In this document: piece after piece, positions 1-8,644 of the stretch | How positions within the stretch are numbered: the stretch's first letter is position 1 | Layout of the letters: each line of letters starts with the position of its first letter | NCBI RefSeq assembly: GCF_001984065.1 | Contig: NZ_LYVP01000002.1 | Span: forward strand, 1-64,000 | Direction of reading: 5' to 3' | Source: Pseudomonas sp. KK4 | GTDB lineage: Bacteria; Pseudomonadota; Gammaproteobacteria; Pseudomonadales; Pseudomonadaceae | DNA: 64,000 nucleotides | The notes under the pieces: model-generated | The model's input: only the letters and a program-made list of their open reading frames with translations | What the model was told of the DNA's origin: nothing | Database searches by the model: none | Position numbers and translations under genes: made by a program

Positions 1-1167
1 ACCCAGGACGGCGCCATCCTGGGCGGCGATGATTTCGACTTCTGCGTCTTGGTCACAAACACCTGAAACATAAACATTGACTGCGGAATAGGTAACGCCG
101 TTGACTGGGAAAAGAACAAGAGGCGGGGACATTACGAAATTTACCGTGACGGTATGGCTGTAATCCGAGAACTCTGAACCGTTCACCTGCTGCTTTACAC
201 GGAATTGGAGCGAAGCACCGAAATCCAAATAGTATTTATTCCGCCCCCTTGAAAACCATCTCGTACCGACAACGCTCGCTGTGTACTCCTCGCCATTCTC
301 TTCAACGATGACCGTTGCCCCCTGCGCGCATTCGCCAACGATCTGCAATTCTTTCTCTACTAATTGATTGGTTCCGTTCGCGGGCGAAACAATAGTAGGA
401 GATCCAGGTTTTTGAGCATTCGTCGATGCAGCGTCGCAAAGCTTTTCAGAAGACGAGCGCGCAGACCCTACGTATTTGACGGTAACAAGCGGACCAGGAT
501 CGGAGGGTAAGTAACCGGGTACCGTCTGCCGGACTTGATAAGTGACGGTTCGAGGATAAGAGGACCAGTTGGTGCTAAACCAGACGCCGCTATGCTCTAC
601 GGCGTATCGCACATACCAAGCTCCATCGATGGCCACATCAACTCCAGCGCCGAGATCGCATATACCCCACAAGATAATTCCGGGATCGCCTATCGGATGC
701 TCACTTCCATTCTCGGGTGACCCCATCTGCGGAACGGGCGACTTTTCGAGATTCCCCACTGAAAATGTCTGAGTACCGCTCTGTATGCGATCGTTGCCTA
801 CCGTTTGAATGACAAAGCAACTCAGTGAACCCGCTCCATGCCCAATCCAGCCGAGCCAAAGGCCCGTGTATAGCGGGTGGGCCGCTTCTCCCCACACGAC
901 ATAGAAATACCAGCGAAAGCCGATGACTACGGCGTCACCCATTTTGCCCTGAAGGCTGTACACCTCAATTTTCGCATCCGTCGCGCAGGTGCCACTGAGT
1001 AGCACTGATGTACCGGCTGGATGCTGGCTCATCTGGGAAGGCGTAATGATCACCGGGTTAACCAGCGTCTTCTTCGGTAGCCCAAACCTCTGTCCGTGAG
1101 CATAAGGATTCAGGTCAGACTCAGCGACTTGCGACTCTGAACTCGATTCATCGATTTTGCTGGACAT
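1..1167 (-). CDS. Ig-like repeat protein, 5' part (runs off window)
   Basis: An uninterrupted minus-strand frame starts at ATG 1167-1165 and is still open at base 1, giving at least 389 residues. A good ribosome site (AAAGGAG) lies about 10 bases before the ATG. The protein starts MSSKIDESSSESQVAES, has no signal peptide and no membrane segment, and contains about four related units of roughly 90-100 residues. Each unit opens with a P-x-x-x-x-P(V/A)NG-like strand and then a G-x-C-x-x-(D/G)A-x-(V/I)-x-(V/I) strand (for example SGTCATDAKIEV, WGICDLGAGVDV, VGECAQGATVIV, SGVCDQDAEVEI). This looks like tandem bacterial Ig-like/beta-sandwich repeats, as in surface or secreted proteins. The specific family is not recognised and the C-terminal part, which would tell its role, is outside the window. 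Confidence 0.85.
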   Translation of the reverse strand, partial: MSSKIDESSSESQVAESDLNPYAHGQRFGLPKKTLVNPVIITPSQMSQHPAGTSVLLSGTCATDAKIEVYSLQGKMGDAVVIGFRWYFYVVWGEAAHPLYTGLWLGWIGHGAGSLSCFVIQTVGNDRIQSGTQTFSVGNLEKSPVPQMGSPENGSEHPIGDPGIILWGICDLGAGVDVAIDGAWYVRYAVEHSGVWFSTNWSSYPRTVTYQVRQTVPGYLPSDPGPLVTVKYVGSARSSSEKLCDAASTNAQKPGSPTIVSPANGTNQLVEKELQIVGECAQGATVIVEENGEEYTASVVGTRWFSRGRNKYYLDFGASLQFRVKQQVNGSEFSDYSHTVTVNFVMSPPLVLFPVNGVTYSAVNVYVSGVCDQDAEVEIIAAQDGAVLG

Positions 1168-1244
1168 GATTGCAATGCTCCTTTGCGACGCACGGCGTGC
1201 GCTCTTCTGGCGAAGTGTTTAGCAAAAGGAGAACGGGATTTGAC

Positions 1245-1260
1245 CTGTCACAAATGACAG
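1245..1260. promoter_or_regulatory. Palindrome upstream of the Ig-repeat gene
   Basis: CTGTCACAAATGACAG is a perfect 6-bp inverted repeat with a 4-base centre, about 80 bp upstream of the Ig-repeat gene start. It could be an operator or a small hairpin. No known regulator is assigned. Confidence 0.35.
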
Positions 1261-1297
1261 TGAGGACGAATGGCAGGGGCAAAAGCCTGTGGATGTC

Positions 1298-1322
1298 CGT
1301 TCCCACGCAGAGCGTGGGAACG
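1298..1322. repeat. Palindromic repeat after hutG
   Basis: CGTTCCCACG and its complement CGTGGGAACG flank a 5-base centre 10 bases beyond the hutG stop codon. It is a Pseudomonas-style short palindromic repeat and may protect or end the hut transcript. There is no clear T-run. Confidence 0.55.
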
Positions 1323-1332
1323 ATCAAGGAGG

Positions 1333-2136
1333 TTACGCACCGTAGTGCTTTTCGCCCCAGGCCAGCAGGCCCTGGAGCAATTCTTTCAACACCACGCGGG
1401 TGGGCTCGGCGAGGTCCGGACGGTAGCGGAACGGTTCGAATTCTTCCATGTAGGTGCACTGGCCCAGTTCCAGTTGCACGGCGTGGATGTTGTCGGCCGG
1501 GTTGCCGTAGTGGCGGGTGATGTGGCCGCCCTTGAAACGTCCGTTGAGCACATGGCTGTACTGCGGGTGGCCGGCGCAGATGGCCTCCAGTTGCGAGGCC
1601 AACTGCGGATCGCAACTGGCGCCGTTGAAGGTGCCGAGGTTGAAGTCCGGGAGTTTGCCGTCGAACAGGTGCGGGATGATCGAGCGGATCGAGTGGGCGT
1701 CGAACAACAAGGCGTAACCGAACTCGGCCTTCAGGCGCGCCAGTTCCTGCTGCAGGGTGCTGTGATACGGCGTCCAGATCTGCTCCAGGTAGGTTGCGCG
1801 TTCTTCCTTGGACGGCTCCAGGCCTTCGCGGAACAACGGCACGCCATCAAACAGGGTCGCCGGGTACAGGCCGGTGGTCGCGCCCACGTATAGAGGTTTG
1901 TCGTCGGACGGCCGGTTGAGGTCGATGACGAAACGCGAATACTCGGCCGCCAGGGTGCTGGCGCCCAGTTCGGCAGCAAAGTCGTACAGCTGCGGGATAT
2001 GCCAGTCGGTGTCCGGCAGGCTTTTCGCATCGGGGATCAACCCGGCCTCGACCGCAGGCGTCAGGCGCACGCCGGCGTGGGGCATGCTGATCAGCAGCGG
2101 CACGCGGCCTTGTTTGAAGTTCAGAACCTTATCCAC
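1333..2136 (-). CDS. hutG: N-formylglutamate deformylase HutG
   Basis: 267 residues. It hydrolyses N-formyl-L-glutamate to glutamate and formate, the last step of the five-step histidine pathway. The family motifs SMPHAGVRL near the N terminus and LLFDAHSIRS in the middle supply metal ligands. The start chosen is GTG at 2136-2134, because AGGAGGG sits just before it and because conserved sequence (VDKVLNFKQGRVPLL) begins there. The frame extends further upstream but that part overlaps hutI and is not conserved-looking. It lies 10 bases after the hutI stop and is the last gene of the leftward hut run. Together with HutF it defines the formylglutamate (two-step) branch typical of pseudomonads. 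Confidence 0.95.
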   Translation of the reverse strand: MDKVLNFKQGRVPLLISMPHAGVRLTPAVEAGLIPDAKSLPDTDWHIPQLYDFAAELGASTLAAEYSRFVIDLNRPSDDKPLYVGATTGLYPATLFDGVPLFREGLEPSKEERATYLEQIWTPYHSTLQQELARLKAEFGYALLFDAHSIRSIIPHLFDGKLPDFNLGTFNGASCDPQLASQLEAICAGHPQYSHVLNGRFKGGHITRHYGNPADNIHAVQLELGQCTYMEEFEPFRYRPDLAEPTRVVLKELLQGLLAWGEKHYGA

Positions 2137-2146
2137 TACTGCCCTC

Positions 2147-3352
2147 CTACAGGCTTGTTTCGACGCCGTGACGCACGACGCGTTTGTCCAGGTCACCGCC
2201 CAGCCAGTACGACAGGTCGGCCGGGCGATCGATTTGCCAGGCGACGAAGTCCGCGACTTTGCCGGCTTCGATCGAACCGTGGGTGTCGGCCATGCCAAGT
2301 GCCTGCGCGGCATGAATGGTCGCGCCCGCCAGGGCTTCTTCCGGGGTCATGCGGAAACAGGTGCAGGCCATGTTGAGCATCAGGCGCAACGACAGCCCTG
2401 GCGAGGTACCCGGGTTGAGGTCGCTGGCGATGGCGATTTTCACGCCGTGCTTGCGCAAGGCTTCCATCGGCGGCAACTGGGTTTCGCGCAGGAAGTAGAA
2501 CGCGCCGGGCAGCAGTACAGCGACGGTGCCAGACTCGGCCATGGCAATGGCGTCGTCTCCGGTCATGAATTCCAGATGATCGGCGGACAACGCCTGATAA
2601 CGCGCCGCCAGGCTCGAACCGTGCAGCGACGACAGTTGCTCGGCGTGCAGTTTCACCGGCAGCCCCAGTTCCTGGGCCTTGATGAATACGCGCTCGACCT
2701 GCGCCGGGGAAAACGCCAGGTATTCGCAGAACGCATCCACGGCATCTACCAGCCCTTCGGCGGCCAAAGCCGGGAGCATTTCGGCGCAGATGTGCTCGAT
2801 GTAGTCGTCGGCGCGATCTTTGTATTCCGGCGGCAAGGCATGGGCCGCCAGGCAGGTGCTGCGCACGCTGACCGGCAGCTCGGCGCCAAGGCGACGTGCG
2901 ACCCGCAGCATCTTGCGCTCGTTGGCCAGGTCCAGGCCGTAACCGGACTTGATCTCGATGCTGGTAACGCCGTCGCGCATCAGGCTTTTCAGGCGCTTGG
3001 CGGCGCTGGCGAACAATTCGTCTTCGCTGGCGGCGCGGGTGGCGCGCACGGTGCTGGCGATGCCGCCACCGCTGGCGGCGATTTCCGCGTAGCTCACACC
3101 TTGCAGACGCTTTTCGAATTCGCCGCTGCGGTTACCGCCGAACACCGTATGGGTGTGGCAGTCGATCAGGCCCGGCGTGACCCAGGCCCCGTTCAAATCA
3201 TTGACCGCCGGGTATTCGCCGGACGGCAGCTCACTGCGCGGGCCGACCCACTCGATGTGTGCACCGCACGTCACGATGGCCGCGTCCTCGATGATCGAGT
3301 AGACGCCTTGCGCCATGGTTGCGACGTGGCAGTGTTGCCAGAGGGTTTTCAT
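2147..3352 (-). CDS. hutI: Imidazolonepropionase HutI
   Basis: 401 residues, the usual length for the family. It opens the ring of 4-imidazolone-5-propionate to give N-formimino-L-glutamate. It is an amidohydrolase-fold metalloenzyme: the metal-binding DCHTHTVF motif is at about residues 64-71, followed by EIKSGYGL, a central HAEQ and a SDLNPGTS motif towards the C terminus. The ATG at 3352 is preceded by GGAG. It sits between hutH (separated by a REP doublet) and hutG (RBS of hutG overlaps its stop), so hutI and hutG are almost certainly cotranscribed. Confidence 0.96.
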   Translation of the reverse strand: MKTLWQHCHVATMAQGVYSIIEDAAIVTCGAHIEWVGPRSELPSGEYPAVNDLNGAWVTPGLIDCHTHTVFGGNRSGEFEKRLQGVSYAEIAASGGGIASTVRATRAASEDELFASAAKRLKSLMRDGVTSIEIKSGYGLDLANERKMLRVARRLGAELPVSVRSTCLAAHALPPEYKDRADDYIEHICAEMLPALAAEGLVDAVDAFCEYLAFSPAQVERVFIKAQELGLPVKLHAEQLSSLHGSSLAARYQALSADHLEFMTGDDAIAMAESGTVAVLLPGAFYFLRETQLPPMEALRKHGVKIAIASDLNPGTSPGLSLRLMLNMACTCFRMTPEEALAGATIHAAQALGMADTHGSIEAGKVADFVAWQIDRPADLSYWLGGDLDKRVVRHGVETSL

Positions 3353-3381
3353 CCCTTAGTCTCCACAGTATTCAAAATCGA

Positions 3382-3445
3382 TTCGCGAGCAAGCCCGCTC
3401 CCACCTTGGAATGCATTCCCCTGTGGGAGCGGGCTTGCTCGCGAA
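3382..3445. repeat. REP doublet (inverted pair)
   Basis: Two inverted copies of TTCGCGAGCAAGCCCGCTCCCAC flank a short spacer between hutI and hutH. The right copy ends 8 bases before the hutH stop codon. Confidence 0.9.
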
Positions 3446-3452
3446 GAGGCCC

Positions 3453-4985
3453 TTACAGGCTCGGCAAAAGCTGGGTCGAGACCAGCTCATTCAGGCACCG
3501 CGACGCCAGAAGCTCAGTCGCCGCAATGATGTCCGGCGCGAAGAAACGGTCCTTCTCGTAGAACGGCACTTCGTTACGCAGGATGGCGCGGGCCTTTTCC
3601 AGTTTTGGCGAAGTCTTCAGGCCGTTGCGCAAGTCCAGGCCCTGCACCGCCGCCAGCCATTCCACCGCCAGAATCCCACGGGTGTTCTCGGCCATTTCCC
3701 ACAAGCGCTTGCCAGCAGCCGGAGCCATGGACACATGGTCTTCCTGGTTGGCGGAGGTCGGCAGGCTGTCCACCGAATGCGGATGGGACAGGGCCTTGTT
3801 TTCGCTGGCCAGGGCCGCTGCGGTCACCTGGGCGATCATGAAGCCGGAGTTCACGCCGCCATTGGCCACCAGGAACGGCGGCAGTTGCGACATGTGCTTG
3901 TCCATCATCAGCGAGATGCGACGCTCGCTCAGGGAGCCGATTTCGGCGATGGCCAGGGCCATGTTGTCGGCGGCCATGGCCACCGGTTCGGCGTGGAAGT
4001 TACCGCCGGAAATCACATCGCCTTCAGCAGCGAACACCAACGGGTTGTCGGAAACGGCATTGGCTTCCACCGCCAGCACCTCAGCGGCCTGACGGAACTG
4101 GGTCAGGCAGGCGCCCATGACTTGCGGCTGGCAGCGCAGGGAGTAAGGGTCCTGGACTTTTTCGCAGTTCTCGTGGGAGTCGGACACTTCGCTGCGCTCA
4201 CCCAGCAAGTCGCGGTAAGCGGCGGCGGCGTCGATCTGGCCTTGCTGGCCACGGGCGGCGTGGATACGTGCATCAAATGGCGAGCGCGAGCCGAGCACCG
4301 CTTCGACGGTCAGGCTGCCCAAGGCCAAGGCACCGGCGAACAGGTCTTCACCTTCGAACAGGCCACGCAGCGCGAATGCGGTGGACACCTGGGTGCCGTT
4401 GAGCAGCGCCAGGCCTTCTTTGGCGGCCAGAGTCAGCGGAGTCAGGCCGGCGACTTTCAGCGCTTCGGTAGCCTCCATCCACTCGCCCTTGTAGCGAGCC
4501 TTGCCTTCACCGAGCAGCACCAGCGACATGTGCGCCAGCGGTGCCAGGTCGCCGGACGCGCCCACCGAACCTTTCAATGGAATGTGCGGGTAGACCTCGG
4601 CGTTGATCAGGGCGATCAGCGCGTCGATCACCACACGGCGAATACCGGAGAAGCCACGGCTCAGGCTGTTGACCTTGAGCACCATGATCAGCCGTACCAG
4701 GTCGTCACTGATCGGCTGGCCGACACCGGCGGCGTGGGACAGCACCAGCGAGCGCTGCAGGTTTTCCAGGTCTTCGCTGGCGATGCGGGTCGAGGCCAGC
4801 AGGCCGAAACCGGTGTTGATGCCATAGGCCGTGCGGTTTTCGGCGAGGATCTGTTCCACGCAGGCAACGCTGGCTTCGATCTGCTTCGATGCGCTGTTGT
4901 CGAGGGTCAGTTTCACCGGTTGCTGGTACACGTCACGCAGTTGGGCCAGGGTCAGTTGGCCGGGAATCAGGTTAAGCGCAGTCAT
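3453..4985 (-). CDS. hutH: Histidine ammonia-lyase HutH (functional type)
   Basis: 510 residues. It removes ammonia from L-histidine to give trans-urocanate, the entry step of the pathway. The Ala-Ser-Gly triad (residues 143-145, in [14 protein letters not shown]) that cyclises into the electrophilic MIO cofactor is intact. Other expected active-site residues are present: Tyr54, His84, Asn in LLNGTQ, the QDPYSLR segment, NFH and QEDH. The start at 4985 is chosen because AAAGGAG lies 6 bases before it and homologous sequence starts there; the longer open frame upstream is not supported. It is followed by hutI and preceded by a MIO-less paralogue. In P. fluorescens the gene in this position is called hutH2, as I recall. 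Confidence 0.96.
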   Translation of the reverse strand: MTALNLIPGQLTLAQLRDVYQQPVKLTLDNSASKQIEASVACVEQILAENRTAYGINTGFGLLASTRIASEDLENLQRSLVLSHAAGVGQPISDDLVRLIMVLKVNSLSRGFSGIRRVVIDALIALINAEVYPHIPLKGSVGASGDLAPLAHMSLVLLGEGKARYKGEWMEATEALKVAGLTPLTLAAKEGLALLNGTQVSTAFALRGLFEGEDLFAGALALGSLTVEAVLGSRSPFDARIHAARGQQGQIDAAAAYRDLLGERSEVSDSHENCEKVQDPYSLRCQPQVMGACLTQFRQAAEVLAVEANAVSDNPLVFAAEGDVISGGNFHAEPVAMAADNMALAIAEIGSLSERRISLMMDKHMSQLPPFLVANGGVNSGFMIAQVTAAALASENKALSHPHSVDSLPTSANQEDHVSMAPAAGKRLWEMAENTRGILAVEWLAAVQGLDLRNGLKTSPKLEKARAILRNEVPFYEKDRFFAPDIIAATELLASRCLNELVSTQLLPSL

Positions 4986-5101
4986 TTTTGGCTCCTTTTG
5001 AGAGTTGTCAGTAACTACCAGACGCTCCGGAAATGTCCGTTGTCCGTCGCTTCCCGCCTTTTGGGCGGGCTGGCGCCTTGGCACGCTGGTGTCGGGGAAA
5101 A

Positions 5102-6625
5102 TCAGTGCAAATTCGGTATGGCCTGGTGCAGCACAATCGGGTCTTTCAATACGCTTGCAGCGGCGGCAATGTCCGGCGCCAGCCAGCGGTCCTGATCGTA
5201 GGCCGGCACCCGCTCGCGCAGCAGACGCCACGCCGCATCGGTGCCCGCGCCGAAACGTTGCGCTTTGAGGAACTCAAACGCCTGGGCCGCCAGCAGGTAT
5301 TCGATGGCGAGGATCTGCGTGCAATTTTCCAGTGCGCGATGCAGCTTGAGCGCGGCGTTGGTCCCCATGCTCAGGTGGTCTTCCTGCAGGCCCGAGGTGA
5401 CGTAATTATCGAGCACCGCCGGTTGTGCCAGTTGGCGGTTTTCCGCGCACAGCGAAGCGGCGACGTACTGCACGATCATCATCCCGGAATTGACCCCCGG
5501 GTTGGCCACCAGGAATGCCGGCAGACCGCTGACGTGGGGGTTGATCAAACGATCGAGGCGACGTTCGGCGATCGAGCCGATTTCCGCCATGGCAATCGCC
5601 AGCAGGTCAGCCGCCAGCGCCACGGATTGACCGTGGGGATTGGCCTGTGACATCACACGGAAATTGTCCGGCGTACCCAGCAGCAGCGGGTTATCGGTGC
5701 AGCCGTTGAGTTCGGTTTCGATCTGTTTTATCGCGTGTTCCAGCTGATCGCGAGCGGCGCCGTGCACCTGCGGAATCGAACGGATGCTCAATGCATCCTG
5801 GGTGCGAATGCCTTTGCTCGAAGCAATCACTTCACTGCCATCGAGCAGCGCCCTCAGATTGATTCCGACCTGCTGCATGCCCGGGTGCGGCTTGAGCGCA
5901 ATGATCTCGGCATCGAACGCGGCGATCTGCCCGCGCTGGGCTTCGAAGCTCATGGCGCTGATCACATCGGCCCATTGCAGCAGGCGCGTGGCGTCGGCGA
6001 TCGCCAGGCAGCTGAGGCCGGTCATGCATGGCGTACCGTTGACCAGGCACAGACCGTCCTTGGCGCCGAGCTGAACCGGTTGCAGGCCTTCCTCTGCCAG
6101 CGCCTCTTGAGCAGAAACGATCTGCCCGCGATAACTGACGTTGCCGACGCCCAACAGCGCGATGCCGACGTGGGCCATGTGGGTCAGGTAACCGACCGAG
6201 CCCTGGGACGGCACCTGCGGGGTGATGCCGTGGTTGAGCAGCGCCAGCAAGGCCTGAACCACTTGGCGATGAATGCCGGACTTGCCCTGGGAATAATTGC
6301 GGACCGCCGCGCACATGATCGCGCGGGTCTGTTCGTCGGCCAGTGGCGCCCCGACACCGCAGGCGTGGCTGAGCAGGGTGTTGCGCGACAGTTGGCTGAG
6401 CTGTTCGTCCTTGAGCGACACGTTGCACAGCGCGCCCAGGCCGGTGTTCACGCCATAGGCGCGTTCGCCGCTGGTGACGATGCGCTGGACGATGGCCTGG
6501 GCATTGTCGATGCGTGCCCAGGCTTGCGCCGACAGCTCGAGTTGCGCGCCATGACGGGCTACCGCGACCACATCCTGCCAACGCAATTTGGCGTCGGCGA
6601 TAACGATTTTTTCAGCCTGGGACAT
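5102..6625 (-). CDS. HutH-like protein lacking the MIO tripeptide
   Basis: 507 residues, full length for the aromatic amino acid lyase family and alignable to its neighbour HutH throughout. The MIO segment reads [11 protein letters not shown] where HutH has [14 protein letters not shown], so the Ala-Ser-Gly triad is deleted cleanly in frame (about residue 145). Further active-site changes: QDPYSLR is QDALSIR (catalytic Tyr lost) and the GNFH segment is ANPH. The Tyr of AYGVNTG, the His of [11 protein letters not shown] and QEDH are kept. The frame is intact and coding quality is good, so it is under selection but unlikely to be a MIO ammonia-lyase. Start ATG at 6625 (MSQAEK) has GAGGT upstream. 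Probably the gene called hutH1 in P. fluorescens. Possible roles: regulatory or structural partner of HutH, a ligand-binding protein, or a different chemistry. Confidence 0.9.
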   Translation of the reverse strand: MSQAEKIVIADAKLRWQDVVAVARHGAQLELSAQAWARIDNAQAIVQRIVTSGERAYGVNTGLGALCNVSLKDEQLSQLSRNTLLSHACGVGAPLADEQTRAIMCAAVRNYSQGKSGIHRQVVQALLALLNHGITPQVPSQGSVGYLTHMAHVGIALLGVGNVSYRGQIVSAQEALAEEGLQPVQLGAKDGLCLVNGTPCMTGLSCLAIADATRLLQWADVISAMSFEAQRGQIAAFDAEIIALKPHPGMQQVGINLRALLDGSEVIASSKGIRTQDALSIRSIPQVHGAARDQLEHAIKQIETELNGCTDNPLLLGTPDNFRVMSQANPHGQSVALAADLLAIAMAEIGSIAERRLDRLINPHVSGLPAFLVANPGVNSGMMIVQYVAASLCAENRQLAQPAVLDNYVTSGLQEDHLSMGTNAALKLHRALENCTQILAIEYLLAAQAFEFLKAQRFGAGTDAAWRLLRERVPAYDQDRWLAPDIAAAASVLKDPIVLHQAIPNLH

Positions 6626-6661
6626 CTTTGACCTCAAACAAAATTCATGGCGCATGAAACC

Positions 6662-6754
6662 TGTGGCGAGGGAGCTTGCTCCCGTACGACCGCGCAGCGG
6701 TCGCCAAAGTCGGGTCTGCTGCGCAGCCCAGCGGGAGCAAGCTCCCTCGCCACA
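6662..6754. repeat. Second-type REP doublet
   Basis: TGTGGCGAGGGAGCTTGCTCCC and its inverted copy enclose about 50 bases with further inverted symmetry. This is a different REP class from the GTGGGAGCGGGC type found elsewhere in the window. Confidence 0.85.
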
Positions 6755-6768
6755 AAGGCGTTCGATCC

Positions 6769-7599
6769 TCAGACCACTGCAGCCCGGCGCTGCACGAAGC
6801 GGTCGACATACTCGTCCGCGGGCGAATGCAGGATCTCTTTCGGCGTGCCGACCTGAATCAGGCGGCCGTCCTTGAGGATCGCGATGCGGTTGCCGATGCG
6901 CACGGCCTCGTCGAGGTCGTGGGTGATGAAAACGATGGTCTTGTGCAGGGTCTTTTGCAGCTCGAGCAACTGGTCCTGCATTTCCGCGCGGATCAGCGGG
7001 TCGAGGGCACTGAACGCTTCGTCCATCAGGATGATGTCGGTGTCCGCCGCCAGGGCGCGGGCCAGACCCACGCGCTGGCGCATGCCACCGGAGAGCTGGT
7101 GCGGGTATTTGTTTTCGTAGCCCTTGAGGCCCACGGTGTTGATCCAGTGCAGCGCACGTTCGTTGCACAGGGCTTTGCTTTCGCCACGGATTTTCAGGCC
7201 GTAGGCGACGTTGTCCAGCACGGTCTTGTGCGGCAGCAGGCCAAAGCTCTGGAACACCATGCTGATCTTGCGCCGACGAAATTCGCGCAGGGCTTCCATG
7301 TCGTATTGCAGGATGTCCACGCCGTCCACCAGGATCGCGCCGCTGGTCGGGTCGATCAGGCGGTTGAAGTGGCGCACCAGGGTCGATTTGCCGGAACCGG
7401 ACAGGCCCATGATCACGAAGATCTCGCCGCTGCCGATGCTCAGCGACAGGTCGTTGACGCCGACCACGCAGCCGATTTCCGACAGCACCTGATCCTTGGT
7501 CTTGCCCTGGCCGACCATGGCCAGCGCATCTTTGGCGCGGTTGCCGAAAATCTTGAAGACGTTTTTGACTTCGATCTTGCTTACGGTTGCGTTGTTCAT
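6769..7599 (-). CDS. hutV: Histidine ABC transporter ATPase HutV
   Basis: 276 residues. ATPase of a glycine-betaine/proline (ProU)-type importer. Walker A GLSGSGKST, Q-loop FQSFGLLPH, signature LSGGMRQR, Walker B IILMDEAFSALD and the switch His in FITHDLDEA are all present. The N-terminal extension (EVKNVFKIFGNRAKDAL) is typical of ProV/OpuA ATPases, but there are no C-terminal CBS domains. It overlaps hutW by 4 bases. With HutX and HutW it forms the transporter assigned to histidine by its location inside the hut locus; substrate is inferred from context and from known HutXWV systems. Confidence 0.9.
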   Translation of the reverse strand: MNNATVSKIEVKNVFKIFGNRAKDALAMVGQGKTKDQVLSEIGCVVGVNDLSLSIGSGEIFVIMGLSGSGKSTLVRHFNRLIDPTSGAILVDGVDILQYDMEALREFRRRKISMVFQSFGLLPHKTVLDNVAYGLKIRGESKALCNERALHWINTVGLKGYENKYPHQLSGGMRQRVGLARALAADTDIILMDEAFSALDPLIRAEMQDQLLELQKTLHKTIVFITHDLDEAVRIGNRIAILKDGRLIQVGTPKEILHSPADEYVDRFVQRRAAVV

Positions 7600-8447
7600 T
7601 TGCTCACCTCATGCCGTGCGCGACCGTACGCCTGTGTAATGCGGTCGATCACCACTGCCAGAATCACGATCGCCAGGCCGGCTTCCAGGCCACGGCCGAC
7701 GTTGAGGGTCTGAATCCCCACCAGCACGTCTTCACCCAGGCCACGGGCACCGATCATCGAGGCGATCACCACCATCGACAGGGCCATCATGGTGGTCTGG
7801 TTGATCCCGGCCATGATGCTCGGCAGGGCCAGCGGCAGTTGCACGCCGAACAGTTGCTGCCAGCGGTTGGCACCAAAGGCGTTGATCGCTTCCATCACTT
7901 CGCCGTCCACCTGGCGGATGCCCAGGTCGGTCAGACGGATCAGCGGCGGCGCGGCGTAGATCACGGTGGCGAAAATCGCCGGCACCTTGCCCAGGCCGAA
8001 CAGCATCAACACCGGGATCAGGTACACGAAGCTGGGCATGGTCTGCATGATGTCCAGCAGCGGCATCAATACCGAGCGCAGACGATTGCTGCGGGCCGAG
8101 AGAATGCCCAGCGGGATGCCGATAAGCACCGAAATGATCGTCGCCACCATCATCAGCGCGAGGGTCTGCATCAGCTTGTCCCAGAGGCCGACCGCCCCCA
8201 CCAGGAACAGCAACCCGACGATCACCGCCGTGGTCACCACTTTGCGGGTGGCGTGCCAGGCCACGCCGGCCACGATCGCCAGCATCAGCCACCAGGGCGC
8301 CGCGCGCAGCAGGCCTTCGAGATTGACGATGGCCCACAACAGGGTGTCGGAGATGTGCCGGAACACGTCGCCGTAGTTGGTGACCAGCGAATCGACCCAA
8401 CCGTTGACCCAGTCGGCGATGGAAAAGGTAAAGCTTTCGGGAAACAT
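7596..8447 (-). CDS. hutW: Histidine ABC transporter permease HutW
   Basis: 283 residues with about six or seven membrane segments and the binding-protein-dependent transport permease fold. The EAA-type loop (TDLGIRQVDGEVMEAINAFG) that docks on the ATPase is clear. It starts with MFPESFTFSIADWVNGWVDS, a ProW-like N terminus. It overlaps hutV by 4 bases, so the two are translationally coupled. A 190-bp gap holding a large inverted repeat separates it from hutX. Confidence 0.9.
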   Translation of the reverse strand: MFPESFTFSIADWVNGWVDSLVTNYGDVFRHISDTLLWAIVNLEGLLRAAPWWLMLAIVAGVAWHATRKVVTTAVIVGLLFLVGAVGLWDKLMQTLALMMVATIISVLIGIPLGILSARSNRLRSVLMPLLDIMQTMPSFVYLIPVLMLFGLGKVPAIFATVIYAAPPLIRLTDLGIRQVDGEVMEAINAFGANRWQQLFGVQLPLALPSIMAGINQTTMMALSMVVIASMIGARGLGEDVLVGIQTLNVGRGLEAGLAIVILAVVIDRITQAYGRARHEVSK

Positions 8448-8522
8448 AAGAGACTCTCAATCAAGGGCTTCGCAGCACCACAAAGCAGTGCTGTAAAGCT
8501 TTGCCCTTATAAACAAGCTGTT

Positions 8523-8644
8523 TGAAAACGTAGCGAGCGAAGGCAAGACAAGGCGAAAGCAGGCGAGAAAGCGGAGTTGACTTTAGTCAATGAGCATTTC
8601 GAGTCTGCTTTCAACGCAGTATTGCCGAGCGCAGTAGTTTTCAA
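8523..8644. repeat. Large imperfect inverted repeat between hutX and hutW
   Basis: The left half starting GAAAACGTAGCGAGCGAAGG and the right half ending GCGCAGTAGTTTTC are imperfect inverted copies of about 55-60 bases meeting near TTGACTTTAGTCAA (about 8577-8590). The right end overlaps the hutX stop codon (8641-8643). The RNA should fold into a long interrupted hairpin, well placed to protect or attenuate the hutX message relative to hutWV. Related elements occur widely in Pseudomonas, from memory. Confidence 0.7.

Noticed and set aside
1808..3529. 573-residue plus-strand frame over hutI/hutG
   Set aside because: A shadow of the true minus-strand hut genes with no domain signature.
5053..5069. 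CCCGCC/GGCGGG hairpin between the two hutH-like genes as terminator
   Set aside because: No T-run follows in either direction, and the genes lie in one long leftward run.
5102..6625. HutH-like gene as a pseudogene
   Set aside because: No frameshift or stop, full length, normal coding bias and retention of other pocket residues argue for a functional protein with altered chemistry.
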